Below, one piece after another: positions 49,634 to 58,519 of a stretch of DNA of 61,326 bases. A model generated the notes under the pieces. That model was given only the letters and a program-made list of their open reading frames with translations. It ran no database searches and was not told where the DNA came from. The DNA is from a virus: IMG/VR virus record IMGVR_UViG_3300027896_002454, positions 1 to 61,326 of that record; one strand, given 5' to 3'. The position numbers were made by a program, and so were the translations under genes. Position 1 is the first letter of the stretch. Every line of letters begins with the position of its first letter.

Positions 49634-50534
49634 TCTTTAATACCTTTCTATATTCTTTAAGCCATTCTATGACTTCAGTTTTTGGTCTCCAATTCAAAAC
49701 ATCAAACGTATTTGTCATATCTGCTTCATGTCTTTCTACTTCAAAATTTCTTTTAGGAATAAATTTAACTTCTGCCCCTAAAGCTTCTGCTATTTCTTTC
49801 ATTGTATTAACTTTACCAGTAGCTATATTTAAAATTTCTCCATGACCAGTTCTATTAGATAGAGCAGCCTCTTCGCAAGCTTCTGCTAAATCTCCTGCAT
49901 ATATAAAATCTCTTTGACCAGTATCAAATGAAGATTGTGCAGTTGTTTTTGTTAAAGTTATTGGTTGATCATTTTTAACTGCTTCAAAAAACTTAAATAA
50001 GGCTGTATCATTTCTTTGATTTTCTCCATAAACTTGATAGAATCTAAATACTGTAGTTTTTAGTCCATAAAGTTTTGAATATAATTTACAATAATGCTCT
50101 ATAGTCAACTTTTGAAGACTATAAGGTTCTATTGGAAACGGTTTCATATCTTCTTTCCAAGGAGTTGGATTTTCACCATATAAAGAAGCTGTTGAAGCAA
50201 ATAAGAATTTTTTGATTTTAGCATTTTTAGATATCTCTAGCATATGCACAGACATATCAATGTTATCCTCTGTAGTTTCAACTGGATGTTCTATAGAATT
50301 TGGTATATTTGTAACAAATGCTAGATGAAATACATAGTCTATATTAAAATTTATTAAATTAGCATCTTTTAAGTGAAAAACATTCATTTTAAAGAATTTA
50401 AAATTTTCATGTTTTTTAATAAGAGGACAATCTCTAATGTCAATTCCTAATACTTTATGTCCATCTGCCAATAATCTTGGAATTAAATGTGACGCAATAA
50501 ATCCTGCACAACCTGTAACTAAAAAACTACTCAT
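49623..50534 (-). CDS. NAD-dependent sugar epimerase/dehydratase
   Basis: 303 residues, extended SDR. Glycine motif TGCAGFIASHL, catalytic YSLQK (YxxxK) and STASLYGE, then the RFYQVYGENQR substrate block. It is one of three SDRs in the cluster and differs from the other two in the glycine motif. It would epimerise or dehydrate a nucleotide sugar made by RmlA or the nucleotidyltransferase. Confidence 0.85.
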   Translation of the reverse strand: MSSFLVTGCAGFIASHLIPRLLADGHKVLGIDIRDCPLIKKHENFKFFKMNVFHLKDANLINFNIDYVFHLAFVTNIPNSIEHPVETTEDNIDMSVHMLEISKNAKIKKFLFASTASLYGENPTPWKEDMKPFPIEPYSLQKLTIEHYCKLYSKLYGLKTTVFRFYQVYGENQRNDTALFKFFEAVKNDQPITLTKTTAQSSFDTGQRDFIYAGDLAEACEEAALSNRTGHGEILNIATGKVNTMKEIAEALGAEVKFIPKRNFEVERHEADMTNTFDVLNWRPKTEVIEWLKEYRKVLKNEN

Positions 50535-51386
50535 TTATTTTACCTTTCTCAATGACACGTTAATAGTTGCATAATCTTCATAAATTCTTAATATTTCATA
50601 TTGATAATTTGCTCTATCTAAATAACCTAATATACAATGAATATCTTCTATATCAAATAAAGGATTTCCAGAAAACCAATCATAGTTAGACGATACACAT
50701 AAATCAAAATCTATATCTGGATTGTACCAACATCTGAATAAATTATTATGAACAAATCTTTGAAGATCTACTTCTTCTCCAAGTTTTATATTTAAATCAT
50801 ATAAAGCTTTCCCAAATTCAGTCACTGTTATAGCAAATTTCCATAATTGTTTTGGAGTCATTTTACTAGCTTTTTCGAAAATTAATTCATCAACACGATC
50901 TCTATTCGAATTTTTCTTTTTACATACAGAAAAAGTGACTACACCGTCATCATTTAGATGATCAAAAAAATGTACTAAAGTTTTGCCTGGATCTGGTGTG
51001 TGATGTATTACTTGATCACACGATATAAAATCAAATTTCTCGGGATATTTAAAATTAGTGACATCTCCTTGCAAAATTTCACAATTTTTAAACTCTTTTA
51101 AATGCTCTTTTGCAACTTTTAAAGCATTTTTACTTTGATCCATTGCGACTATATGAATTTTATCATTAAGTTGCGCAAACATTTTAGAATCTCTACCCAA
51201 ACCGCAACCAGCTTCAAGAACATATTTTTTATCTTTTAAAAATTTCTTTAAATTAGTTAACGTATTATATCCATATCTTTCAAGATACCATTCTCTATAC
51301 ATTTGTTCTGTATCTTTTGCCCAATTTGGTACAACTTTCCATTTATAATCAAAAAACTTAAATGTTATTTCTTTCTTTGGTTTCAT
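50535..51386 (-). CDS. Class I SAM-dependent methyltransferase
   Basis: 283 residues. Motif I VLEAGCGLGRDSKMFA, motif II IVAMDQSKNAL, DFISCDQVIHHTPDP. A long C-terminal part beyond the core (about 110 residues) may bind the acceptor. It probably methylates a sugar or a lipid-linked glycan. ATGA overlap with the upstream glycosyltransferase. Confidence 0.8.
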   Translation of the reverse strand: MKPKKEITFKFFDYKWKVVPNWAKDTEQMYREWYLERYGYNTLTNLKKFLKDKKYVLEAGCGLGRDSKMFAQLNDKIHIVAMDQSKNALKVAKEHLKEFKNCEILQGDVTNFKYPEKFDFISCDQVIHHTPDPGKTLVHFFDHLNDDGVVTFSVCKKKNSNRDRVDELIFEKASKMTPKQLWKFAITVTEFGKALYDLNIKLGEEVDLQRFVHNNLFRCWYNPDIDFDLCVSSNYDWFSGNPLFDIEDIHCILGYLDRANYQYEILRIYEDYATINVSLRKVK

Positions 51387-52447
51387 TTATTCCTCTTATA
51401 ATCTTGTTCTCTTATGTCTGATACTATTTGCAAATATTTTTCAAAATCATTCCAATCTCTAATATAGAATTCTTTCCAATTATTCCTGCCCCAAACTATA
51501 GGATTGTGCATTGGAACCCACGCATATATTTTACTTGCTTTTTCAAATCCATAAGTATTAAATAAATCTTTCATTAAATCTATTCTATAATCTTGCCAAC
51601 CTATAAATATAGTGTAATCTAAATCTTCATATAAAGTGAAACATTTATTTGGGAGCTTTATCATTATTCTGTCTAATAATGGTCTTGTGAACAAATCAAA
51701 TGTTGTATTTAATACATCAACATTAAACATTTTATTACCTTCTTTACCTAACATAGCATCCATTAATTTATAATGATAGTGCTTTATCAAAGTATCAGAA
51801 AACGAAATATATTGAAAATGTAATACGCAATAAGTATTATCACTTACAGTCTTTAAGTTTGCTATTGGAATCGGAATAGAAAGTATGCCGTATTCTCTTT
51901 TATCTTCAGTAAAGTTTAAAACATTTTTATATGAGACTTCTGGTCCGTCTTTAAATAAATACTGTTGATGCATAGATTGCCCATAATAATCATTTCTAAT
52001 ATTATTATCTTTATCTAATACATCATTCCATTTTAAAGTTATTCCGTATCCCTCTTTTATTGACTCAGTTATAGATTTTAATCCATTCTTTCCATTTCTA
52101 TAAAACATAGATGATGGTAATTCATCTAAACTTGGTCTATAAAATATAGTTCCACCATGTCTTCTACCAGCTTCTAATAATTTAGTGTATACTATATAAT
52201 CATTACTATATTTTGACGTATCTGCGTTGTTATCAAAGTCATTCTTAAAACTATGTTGTATAGGAACTTCAGAGTTTATGATTTCGACTATGTTACACTC
52301 TTCTTTTAGTCTATTAAGAACCTCTAAAGTATTATCAGAACTTGCATCATTATTAACTACAAATCCATCAACAAATAATTTAGTTTTTCTTAAAAAATAT
52401 TCTAAAAATTTACCACCATTTCTCACTGTTAAAAGAGCTAAAAACAT
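51383..52447 (-). CDS. Glycosyltransferase family 2-like
   Basis: 354 residues. N-terminal FLALLTVRNGGKFLEYFLRK, then VVNNDASSDNTLEVLNRLKE, the GT-A nucleotide-binding start. The usual DxD is replaced by SLDELPS. C-terminal YIFSF-like aromatic segments. Probably transfers a sugar in surface-glycan assembly. Confidence 0.7.
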   Translation of the reverse strand: MFLALLTVRNGGKFLEYFLRKTKLFVDGFVVNNDASSDNTLEVLNRLKEECNIVEIINSEVPIQHSFKNDFDNNADTSKYSNDYIVYTKLLEAGRRHGGTIFYRPSLDELPSSMFYRNGKNGLKSITESIKEGYGITLKWNDVLDKDNNIRNDYYGQSMHQQYLFKDGPEVSYKNVLNFTEDKREYGILSIPIPIANLKTVSDNTYCVLHFQYISFSDTLIKHYHYKLMDAMLGKEGNKMFNVDVLNTTFDLFTRPLLDRIMIKLPNKCFTLYEDLDYTIFIGWQDYRIDLMKDLFNTYGFEKASKIYAWVPMHNPIVWGRNNWKEFYIRDWNDFEKYLQIVSDIREQDYKRNK

Positions 52448-53115
52448 TAAACAAGTCTCCTAAGCCAAATCATTCCCCAGCGATTACTATCTGGATTAAA
52501 TCCCCAATCCCATTTTCCTTCATTTAAATCAACAAATTCTTTAACAGGCCCTCGATGATTTTGCCATTGATCAGGAGTATCACCGCCGTGATCTTCTCCC
52601 CATACTTTGTCATCCCATGAATTTCCCATATCATGTAAAGCAACAAATCCACCAATTTTGACCTTACTAAGACAATTTGATTCAAACATCCAATAATGCA
52701 TCTGTTGATAATTATGTGGAGATGTATCTATATGCATTAGATCACAAGTTTCTGGTAGAAATTTATTTATAAAAATTTCTCCGGCTTCTTGACTAAAATG
52801 AAATCTTTGATGTTCATGTGGTAATTGCGGAAAATTAGTTATATCACATCCGTACAATTGTCCATTTGTTACATCTAATGCATCTAACATTGCTCTTGTA
52901 GATGCTCCTTCTCCAACACCTAGCTCTATGACATATTTAATATCATGCAATACAATAAGCTTTTTAATAAACGAAGAATTGCCATCACCAAATGTCCCAC
53001 CAGAATCCCATGGATTAGCTGGTGGAGATAGTTGTCCTACTCTACCAGTTGTATGAGGTATAGGAAACTTTTTTGAAAATGATTCTTTATTATTATATAA
53101 TAATTTGTAATCCAT
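52447..53115 (-). CDS. SAM-dependent methyltransferase (CmcI-like)
   Basis: About 222 residues from the ATG after AGGTTAAC. YVIELGVGEGASTRAML (motif I), LYGCDITNFP, CDLMHIDTSPHNYQQM and FVALHDMGNSWDD follow the Methyltransf_24/CmcI pattern. It is followed at once by a second enzyme of the same general class upstream; the two may act in sequence on one sugar. Confidence 0.72.
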   Translation of the reverse strand: MDYKLLYNNKESFSKKFPIPHTTGRVGQLSPPANPWDSGGTFGDGNSSFIKKLIVLHDIKYVIELGVGEGASTRAMLDALDVTNGQLYGCDITNFPQLPHEHQRFHFSQEAGEIFINKFLPETCDLMHIDTSPHNYQQMHYWMFESNCLSKVKIGGFVALHDMGNSWDDKVWGEDHGGDTPDQWQNHRGPVKEFVDLNEGKWDWGFNPDSNRWGMIWLRRLV

Positions 53116-53119
53116 AGTG

Positions 53120-53773
53120 TTAACCTGCAAATTTAGTAAAAATTATTAAACCACAATAAAAATGTATTGAATTTATGTGTTCGTCTAATGCATTATATTC
53201 TGGTAATAGGACAGCTGCTACGCTTCTAGATCTTTTGAAATCATTAATTTGTGATTTTCCGTAAACGTTTAATCTATCTATCATTGCCTTAAATATTTCT
53301 ACTATTCTATTTTGATTCATAATTCCTCCACCATATCTTTCGTCATATGATGTTTGAATATCTTCGACAGCATATAAACCACCAGGACATAGCGTTTGAA
53401 AAAAGTATGCTATAGATTTTACTTGATCTTTAGAAACATGACTACCATCATCAATAATTATATCAAATCCAGTTTGATGATTTTCAAAAAAATGTTTTAA
53501 AAATTCTTCATCTCCTTGATCTGCAATTATTACTTCTGTTCTATCTGTCGCATATTGTGCACACCTTGGATTTATGTCTATTGCTGTTATTTTTGCATTT
53601 GGAAAATATTCTTCCCAAATTTTTATAGAATCACCTTTATCTATTCCTATCTCTAATAATTTAACAGGAAGATCTCTAGCACCTTTAAAATATGATTCAT
53701 ATATAGTCATATATGAATGTCCTAAGGAAGACCTAGGAGATTTGTATTTTACTGCTATTTCATCTAATGTCAT
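53120..53773 (-). CDS. SAM-dependent sugar O-methyltransferase (MycE/OleY-like)
   Basis: 217 residues. LLEIGIDKGDSIKIWEEYFP, ITAIDINPRC, FDIIIDDGSHVSKDQ and YAVEDIQTSYDERYGG are the blocks of the macrolide-sugar 2-O- and 3-O-methyltransferase group, where the DDG/ED acids bind magnesium. This suggests methylated deoxyhexose in the glycan. Confidence 0.82.
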   Translation of the reverse strand: MTLDEIAVKYKSPRSSLGHSYMTIYESYFKGARDLPVKLLEIGIDKGDSIKIWEEYFPNAKITAIDINPRCAQYATDRTEVIIADQGDEEFLKHFFENHQTGFDIIIDDGSHVSKDQVKSIAYFFQTLCPGGLYAVEDIQTSYDERYGGGIMNQNRIVEIFKAMIDRLNVYGKSQINDFKRSRSVAAVLLPEYNALDEHINSIHFYCGLIIFTKFAG

Positions 53774-53963
53774 TTTTTTCTCTATATAATTTTGAATTTT
53801 CTACTAAATCTTCAATTGCATTATGTAATTCTTTTCTTATGTCTAAAAAATGATACCATTTATTAATATCATCAATATTGTTGTTATTTTTATAACTGTC
53901 ATATGTCTTCATAGCTTCCCACCAACCTTCTGCTAACTTGCAAACAATTTCACTATATTTCAT
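53760..53963 (-). CDS. Hypothetical small helical protein
   Basis: 67 residues, helical, Tyr/Lys-rich. No family recognised. It overlaps the methyltransferase start by 14 bases and shares one base with the next gene upstream. Confidence 0.45.
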   Translation of the reverse strand: MKYSEIVCKLAEGWWEAMKTYDSYKNNNNIDDINKWYHFLDIRKELHNAIEDLVENSKLYREKNDIR

Positions 53964-54202
53964 TAGAATTTTATCCTTTTATATGTCTTAGGAATCTTTT
54001 TGCCAGTTAACCAATCCTCAACAATTTCGTCTAATTCTTTGCAAAAATCATTTCTTTGTTTATTAGAAGTCTCTATAACATTAAATAATTCTATTTTTTC
54101 TTTATCAGTTAAAGAAGTATCATTTTCTAATTTATCTCTTAATCTGATAATCTTAATTACTTCAATTACAAGCTTGTCAGTTAGAGTCGCTAAAGTTTCC
54201 AT
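53963..54202 (-). CDS. Hypothetical small helical protein
   Basis: 79 residues from the inner ATG (METLATLTDK). Charged helices with LRDKLENDTSLTDKEKIELF. It overlaps the end of the upstream glycosyltransferase gene by 26 bases. No family recognised. Confidence 0.45.
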   Translation of the reverse strand: METLATLTDKLVIEVIKIIRLRDKLENDTSLTDKEKIELFNVIETSNKQRNDFCKELDEIVEDWLTGKKIPKTYKRIKF

Positions 54203-55166
54203 ATTTATCAAATCTCTCGTCTGTTATTATTTTTCCTGTTTTATCTATATAAGGAGAAAAATCTAAAATTTTTCCATTATAACTCATTCCAAGCCAAGTA
54301 TCTTTTCCCATACAATAATCAGAATTTATATCAATATAATCTGCTATATCACCTTTTCCATGCATACCATGTGAAATTCCAGTTGGCCAACCGTTGCCAT
54401 GTATCATTTCTGGTCCGTGAAACAGTTGAACACCGTGAAGAGCAAATGGTTCGTCTAAATGAGCTTTGAATTTGTATTCATTATATAATTTAGCATTTTT
54501 TCTTTGATTAAAATCTTGATTATTAACAAATTGAGTTTGTAACCAATTCTCACATTCATTTTGATTTTTTTGATTAGGATATTTACCTATTCTTTTCCAT
54601 ATATTAGTTCTATAAATATTTGGACCATGAGAAAAAGGGACTTGCCAAAGTGGCCATAATAACTGATTATCTTTTGTTAATAAATGCGCTCTAACATCGT
54701 CTGAATAAATAGTCTTAATATACTTTTGTGAATTGTATTCTGTGAATATATCATGACCGTATAATTTTAATCCACCATAATATTCAAAACCTTCTCCTGA
54801 TATTAATGTTATCTCTTCAAATTTTAATAATAATTTAATAGCATCTTTTAACCAATTTTTATTTCTAGCTATACAGTATTGATCATCTTCTAATCTTAAA
54901 GCAAATGGAGTCTTTATACTATCAATTGCTCTATTAAAATCTGTTGAAGCTTTTCCGTCTATAGTATTTTGATAATCATAATCTAATTCTAAACTTTCTA
55001 ATACTTTTCTATTTCTATTTGTTATATCTTTATTATTATCACCATCTACTATTAAAATTTGAACATAATTTTGACTTAAATCTGTTCTTGCTACTAATCT
55101 TTTAAGATTTAACTCTAAAGATCTAGTACGTTTATATACTGGCAGGAATATAGTTACTAATTTCAT
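54177..55166 (-). CDS. Glycosyltransferase family 2
   Basis: About 329 residues from MKLVTIFLPVYKRTRSLEL, the proper GT2 start (a longer start would overlap the next gene by 95 bases). LIVDGDNN, then FALRLEDDQY with a DD pair at the DxD position. The second half is Trp/His-rich (HGPEMIHGNGWPTGISHG) and may bind the acceptor. Confidence 0.75.
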   Translation of the reverse strand: MKLVTIFLPVYKRTRSLELNLKRLVARTDLSQNYVQILIVDGDNNKDITNRNRKVLESLELDYDYQNTIDGKASTDFNRAIDSIKTPFALRLEDDQYCIARNKNWLKDAIKLLLKFEEITLISGEGFEYYGGLKLYGHDIFTEYNSQKYIKTIYSDDVRAHLLTKDNQLLWPLWQVPFSHGPNIYRTNIWKRIGKYPNQKNQNECENWLQTQFVNNQDFNQRKNAKLYNEYKFKAHLDEPFALHGVQLFHGPEMIHGNGWPTGISHGMHGKGDIADYIDINSDYCMGKDTWLGMSYNGKILDFSPYIDKTGKIITDERFDKYGNFSDSN

Positions 55167-56037
55167 CTTCGAATGATTTCCATAATTCTTTATTTTGATT
55201 GCAAACTGTAGGTCTTGAGTTGTCAAATCTTTCTTTTATCATTTCTAATGAATTATATTCTTCATATTTCTTAGACATGATACCTTTTTCTAAATCAGAT
55301 TCGACTAAAGTTCCTTTGAATTTATTCATACCATCATTTTCATGCTCTTGATGATATATCAGTGTATTGTATTCAGTTTCTTGTTTTACATTAAGTCTTC
55401 CAGTTCTTTCTTTTATATCGTCTTCTTCACTTAATGGTCCATAAAATCTTAAATCATATCCACCAATAGTCTTAAATAACTTTGTTTGAATTGCATAAGT
55501 TAAAAATATATGCGTATGAATACCATAAACATAAAGATTTTCAAAATTATGCCCTATGTTATGTGGTATCCTTTTAGCTAATGTTAACAATTCATTTTCA
55601 TGTATTTTTTCTAACCATTTATCATAATCTTCTATAACATTATCAACTATAGAATATTTTGTCCATACAAATGGTGGAGCTATTATTCTAAACTTATTAC
55701 CTAATTTGAAATTTTCGTCTATTGCTTCTACAGCATTTTTGCTTATCATTGTATCAGAACCAACAAAGAATATAGTATTTCCTTTAGCTTGATAAGCTCC
55801 TAAATTATTAGCCCATCCAAGCGAAAAATATTTATCTTTAAATTGAGGATAATATCGATAAGATGACACAAATCCATATTTTGAAACTATAGCTAATTGT
55901 TTTTCATAATTCTCTTTAGAAGAACCAAAATCAACTATAATTAATTCAAAATCTTTTGTTTGTTTTGAAAGAGATAATATAACATTTTCGAAACGATAAT
56001 CTGATCTGTTTCGAAACCCTAGTATAACACTAACCAA
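55132..56037 (-). CDS. Glycosyltransferase family 2
   Basis: 301 residues. VSVILGFRNRSDYRFENVI and LIIVDFGSS form the nucleotide-binding start; NTIFFVGSDTMIS holds the SD at the DxD place; GGYDLRFYGPLSEEDDI is the GT2 acceptor/catalytic ED block. It resembles chondroitin-polymerase-type transferases in layout. Confidence 0.8.
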   Translation of the reverse strand: MVSVILGFRNRSDYRFENVILSLSKQTKDFELIIVDFGSSKENYEKQLAIVSKYGFVSSYRYYPQFKDKYFSLGWANNLGAYQAKGNTIFFVGSDTMISKNAVEAIDENFKLGNKFRIIAPPFVWTKYSIVDNVIEDYDKWLEKIHENELLTLAKRIPHNIGHNFENLYVYGIHTHIFLTYAIQTKLFKTIGGYDLRFYGPLSEEDDIKERTGRLNVKQETEYNTLIYHQEHENDGMNKFKGTLVESDLEKGIMSKKYEEYNSLEMIKERFDNSRPTVCNQNKELWKSFEDEISNYIPASI

Positions 56038-57001
56038 TAGTTACTCCTCTCCATTTCAAAATATCATTAATTATATCATCTATTGTAAACCATTGCAAAT
56101 TATTTTCACCAAGCACTTCTTTTAACGTATCAATGTTAACAAGTCTTCTTGGCATATCTTCAAATGCATCATTATAATATAATTTTTCAGAATTTAATAT
56201 TATTTTTGATTCACTTTTTGTTATTTCTTTTACTTTGTTTGCTAATTCAAGAATAGTCATTTCTTGACCACTACCAATATTTATAACCTTTCCATAAGAT
56301 TTACTATTACCTATTAATCTAAATATAATCTCACATACATTATGTATGTGAGTAAATGTTCTTTTTTGTGATCCATCAAAAAATACTGGAATTGGTTCGT
56401 TTTTTAAAGCTTTATCAATAAATCTTGGAACAACCATACCATAATCACTTACTTGTCCAGGTCCAGTAATATTAAAAAATCTTAAAATAGTAGCTGGAAT
56501 TCTATACTTATTATACATGTCTAAAGTTAGAAATTCATCTATATATTTAGATGCAGCATAACTCCACCTGCTTTTATATGAAGTTCCGTATGTTACATCA
56601 CCAGCTTCTTTTAATTCATTATTATTCTTACCATAAACTTCAGAAGTAGAAGCTATCAAGCATCTTTTTCTATATTTTTTACAAGCTTCTAATATAGTCT
56701 CTGTTGCTTGAATGTTATTCATAATACATTCATATGGATTGTGCATCACTAATCCAATACCAACAGTAGCAGCTAAATGTAAAACAACATCTGCTTGTGA
56801 AACACATGATTCAACTTCTTCTTTATTTTCTTGACATACTTTAAATTGAACAAAAGCACAAGTTGTTCCAAATAAATTTTCTGCTCGTCCAGTAGATAAA
56901 TCATCTATAACTATGATTTCTATATCTTTAGAAAGTTTGTTTAAATAGTGAACAAAATTCGCGCCTATGAAACCAGCGCCACCAGTTACTAATATTCTCA
57001 T
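56030..57001 (-). CDS. NAD-dependent sugar epimerase/dehydratase (GalE family)
   Basis: 323 residues. TGGAGFIGANFVHYL, the ASTSEVYGKN loop, catalytic YAASKYIDEF, and RFFNITGPGQ. The best general match is the UDP-glucuronate decarboxylase/dTDP-glucose dehydratase side of extended SDRs; the exact reaction cannot be read. It overlaps a GT2 gene by eight bases. Confidence 0.85.
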   Translation of the reverse strand: MRILVTGGAGFIGANFVHYLNKLSKDIEIIVIDDLSTGRAENLFGTTCAFVQFKVCQENKEEVESCVSQADVVLHLAATVGIGLVMHNPYECIMNNIQATETILEACKKYRKRCLIASTSEVYGKNNNELKEAGDVTYGTSYKSRWSYAASKYIDEFLTLDMYNKYRIPATILRFFNITGPGQVSDYGMVVPRFIDKALKNEPIPVFFDGSQKRTFTHIHNVCEIIFRLIGNSKSYGKVINIGSGQEMTILELANKVKEITKSESKIILNSEKLYYNDAFEDMPRRLVNIDTLKEVLGENNLQWFTIDDIINDILKWRGVTIG

Positions 57002-57132
57002 TTTTTAACCTCTTCTAATGAAACAATTCTATACGGCCAAATCCAATCACCACAAACTCTTTTTATTTCTTGATAATTTGGCAATTTTTCAAATTTTATT
57101 ATATATTTTTTCTTTTCATTATTGTTTGTCAT
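56998..57132 (-). CDS. Small hypothetical protein (44 residues)
   Basis: An ATG-initiated frame ending in the ATGA that starts the next gene. Lys-rich start (NNNEKKKYIIKFEKLPNY), then CGDWIWPYRIVSLEEV, which could be a short strand-rich domain. Preceded by AGGTAAC. Function unknown. Confidence 0.5.
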   Translation of the reverse strand: MTNNNEKKKYIIKFEKLPNYQEIKRVCGDWIWPYRIVSLEEVKK

Positions 57133-57162
57133 ATTTGTTACCTAATTAATCATTTTTTAATA

Positions 57163-57198
57163 CCACAAGTGGCCTCAGCATCACGACGTTGACTGCTG
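57163..57198 (-). other. GC-rich structured intergenic segment
   Basis: The 77-base gap between the SDR stop and the 44-residue gene has about half G+C, roughly twice the window average. On the minus strand it folds into CAGCA-g-TCA/loop ACGTCG/TGA-TGCTG followed at once by CCAC-TT-GTGG hairpin. No run of T follows, so it is not a clean terminator. Possible processing site, small RNA or scar of an insertion. Confidence 0.45.
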
Positions 57199-57209
57199 CT
57201 AAACTTTAA

Positions 57210-58130
57210 TCATAAAGTGGAATAGTTTAATATACCCTCTTCTAGTGATACTCGGGGCATCCAGTTTAACATTTCACTTGTGTAATCTATGTCGGCTGCT
57301 AATGTTTCTTTTGCTTCTCCTTTTCGTTCTGGTATGAAAATTATGTTATCTGTAATCTTTTTTGCCAAATCAAATATAGAAATGTTTTCACCAGTTCCTA
57401 TATTAAAAACTCCAGAGATTATATCTGATTTAGCTGCTAACCAATTAGCCATTGCAACATCTGATACATGTATAAAATCTCTTTTTTGTAGACCATCTCC
57501 TGTTATGTCTGCTGGTAGTCCTCTTTCTCTTTCGTCTAGAAATATTCCTATTACACTACTATAAGCATTAAATTTATTTTTTGGATTATAACTTCTTTTA
57601 CCGTATACATTAAAATATCTTAAAGCAACTACAGGAATATTATATCTTTGTCCTAATTGTATTAAATATCTTTCTGCTGTATATTTTTGAAGTCCATAAG
57701 GACTCAATGGATCAACTGCATCTCCAACTTTTGATGGATAATTGTTGCCATAAACCGCTGAAGAGCCAGAATACACAATCTTTGTTTTTAATTTATTATC
57801 TATAACAGCTTTTATAATGTTTATAGAGCCAACAACGTTTACCATTTCATGAAGAATAGGGTCTTCAAATGATGGTTGAATTCTTGGTAAAGCAGCAAAA
57901 TGCCATATGACATCTGGTTCTAATTGTCCGATTATATCGTTCATACTTACTGCATCAGATATATCAGATTTAATTAATGTGATTCTACTATCATTACTAA
58001 GATAGTCTAAAGAACCTGTTGATAAATTATCTATGACGTATATTTTATCATCATCTTTTATTTTAGTTAACAATAAATCTACGAAATTACTGCCTATAAA
58101 ACCAGCACCACCTGTTACTATATAGTTCAA
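57210..58130 (-). CDS. NAD-dependent UDP-sugar 4-epimerase-like (GalE family)
   Basis: 306 residues. TGGAGFIGSNFVDLL, IDNLSTGSLDYL, SSAVYGNNYPS, catalytic YGLQKYTAE, LRYFNVYGKRS. The NLSTG and YFNVYG blocks place it with UDP-glucose/UDP-GlcNAc 4-epimerases. It would supply UDP-galactose or UDP-GalNAc, a substrate for the Glf at 16-17 kb. ATGA overlap with the upstream gene. Confidence 0.87.
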   Translation of the reverse strand: MNYIVTGGAGFIGSNFVDLLLTKIKDDDKIYVIDNLSTGSLDYLSNDSRITLIKSDISDAVSMNDIIGQLEPDVIWHFAALPRIQPSFEDPILHEMVNVVGSINIIKAVIDNKLKTKIVYSGSSAVYGNNYPSKVGDAVDPLSPYGLQKYTAERYLIQLGQRYNIPVVALRYFNVYGKRSYNPKNKFNAYSSVIGIFLDERERGLPADITGDGLQKRDFIHVSDVAMANWLAAKSDIISGVFNIGTGENISIFDLAKKITDNIIFIPERKGEAKETLAADIDYTSEMLNWMPRVSLEEGILNYSTL

Positions 58131-58519
58131 GCTGCATCCTCCTTTGGAACTATTGCGAAATATAATAATTTATAATTATAAACTTTACCATCTTTGCCTA
58201 TTTCTGCGATTCCTACTGGTCTAATCGCTGCCTTTTTAGCTTCTATAAAAGCTTCTGCATGATTAAATCCATATTTTATGTTGTTTATTGTTTCTATTTT
58301 TACTTTAAGAAAATTATCTTCTATTTTTGCTTCTTTTACAAGAAACATAACTTCTCCTAAATCTAAAGCTGCACTTTGTCCATATCCAACTCTTCCAAGC
58401 GCTCTTTTTTCATCTATCAATTTTTGATAATCTTTTAAGACTTCTTGCCATAATTCTGTTGTGTAAATTCTACCATTTAAATTAGGTTTATTTAACTCTA
58501 TTTTATCTTCAAACTCCAT
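58127..58519 (-). CDS. Prohead-protease-like small protein, catalytic residues not evident
   Basis: 130 residues. PNLNGRIYTTELWQEVL, LGEVMFLVKEAKIEDNFLKVKI and AIRPVGIAEIGKDG recall the start, strand core and RPxGxG turn of T4 gp21-type (S80) prohead proteases, which mature the capsid. The family's His (in ExDHP) and Ser are not at the expected places, and it is shorter (about 200 in T4). It could be an inactive relative or another phage beta protein. Low certainty. Confidence 0.4.
   Translation of the reverse strand: MEFEDKIELNKPNLNGRIYTTELWQEVLKDYQKLIDEKRALGRVGYGQSAALDLGEVMFLVKEAKIEDNFLKVKIETINNIKYGFNHAEAFIEAKKAAIRPVGIAEIGKDGKVYNYKLLYFAIVPKEDAA

Noticed and set aside
57163-57198. Hammerhead ribozyme
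   Set aside because: The CTGANGA and GAAA core bases are not present in order on either strand.
57133-57209. tRNA gene in the 77-base GC-rich gap
   Set aside because: No acceptor-stem pairing, no T-loop GTTCRA on either strand, and no CCA. The folds are two short hairpins.
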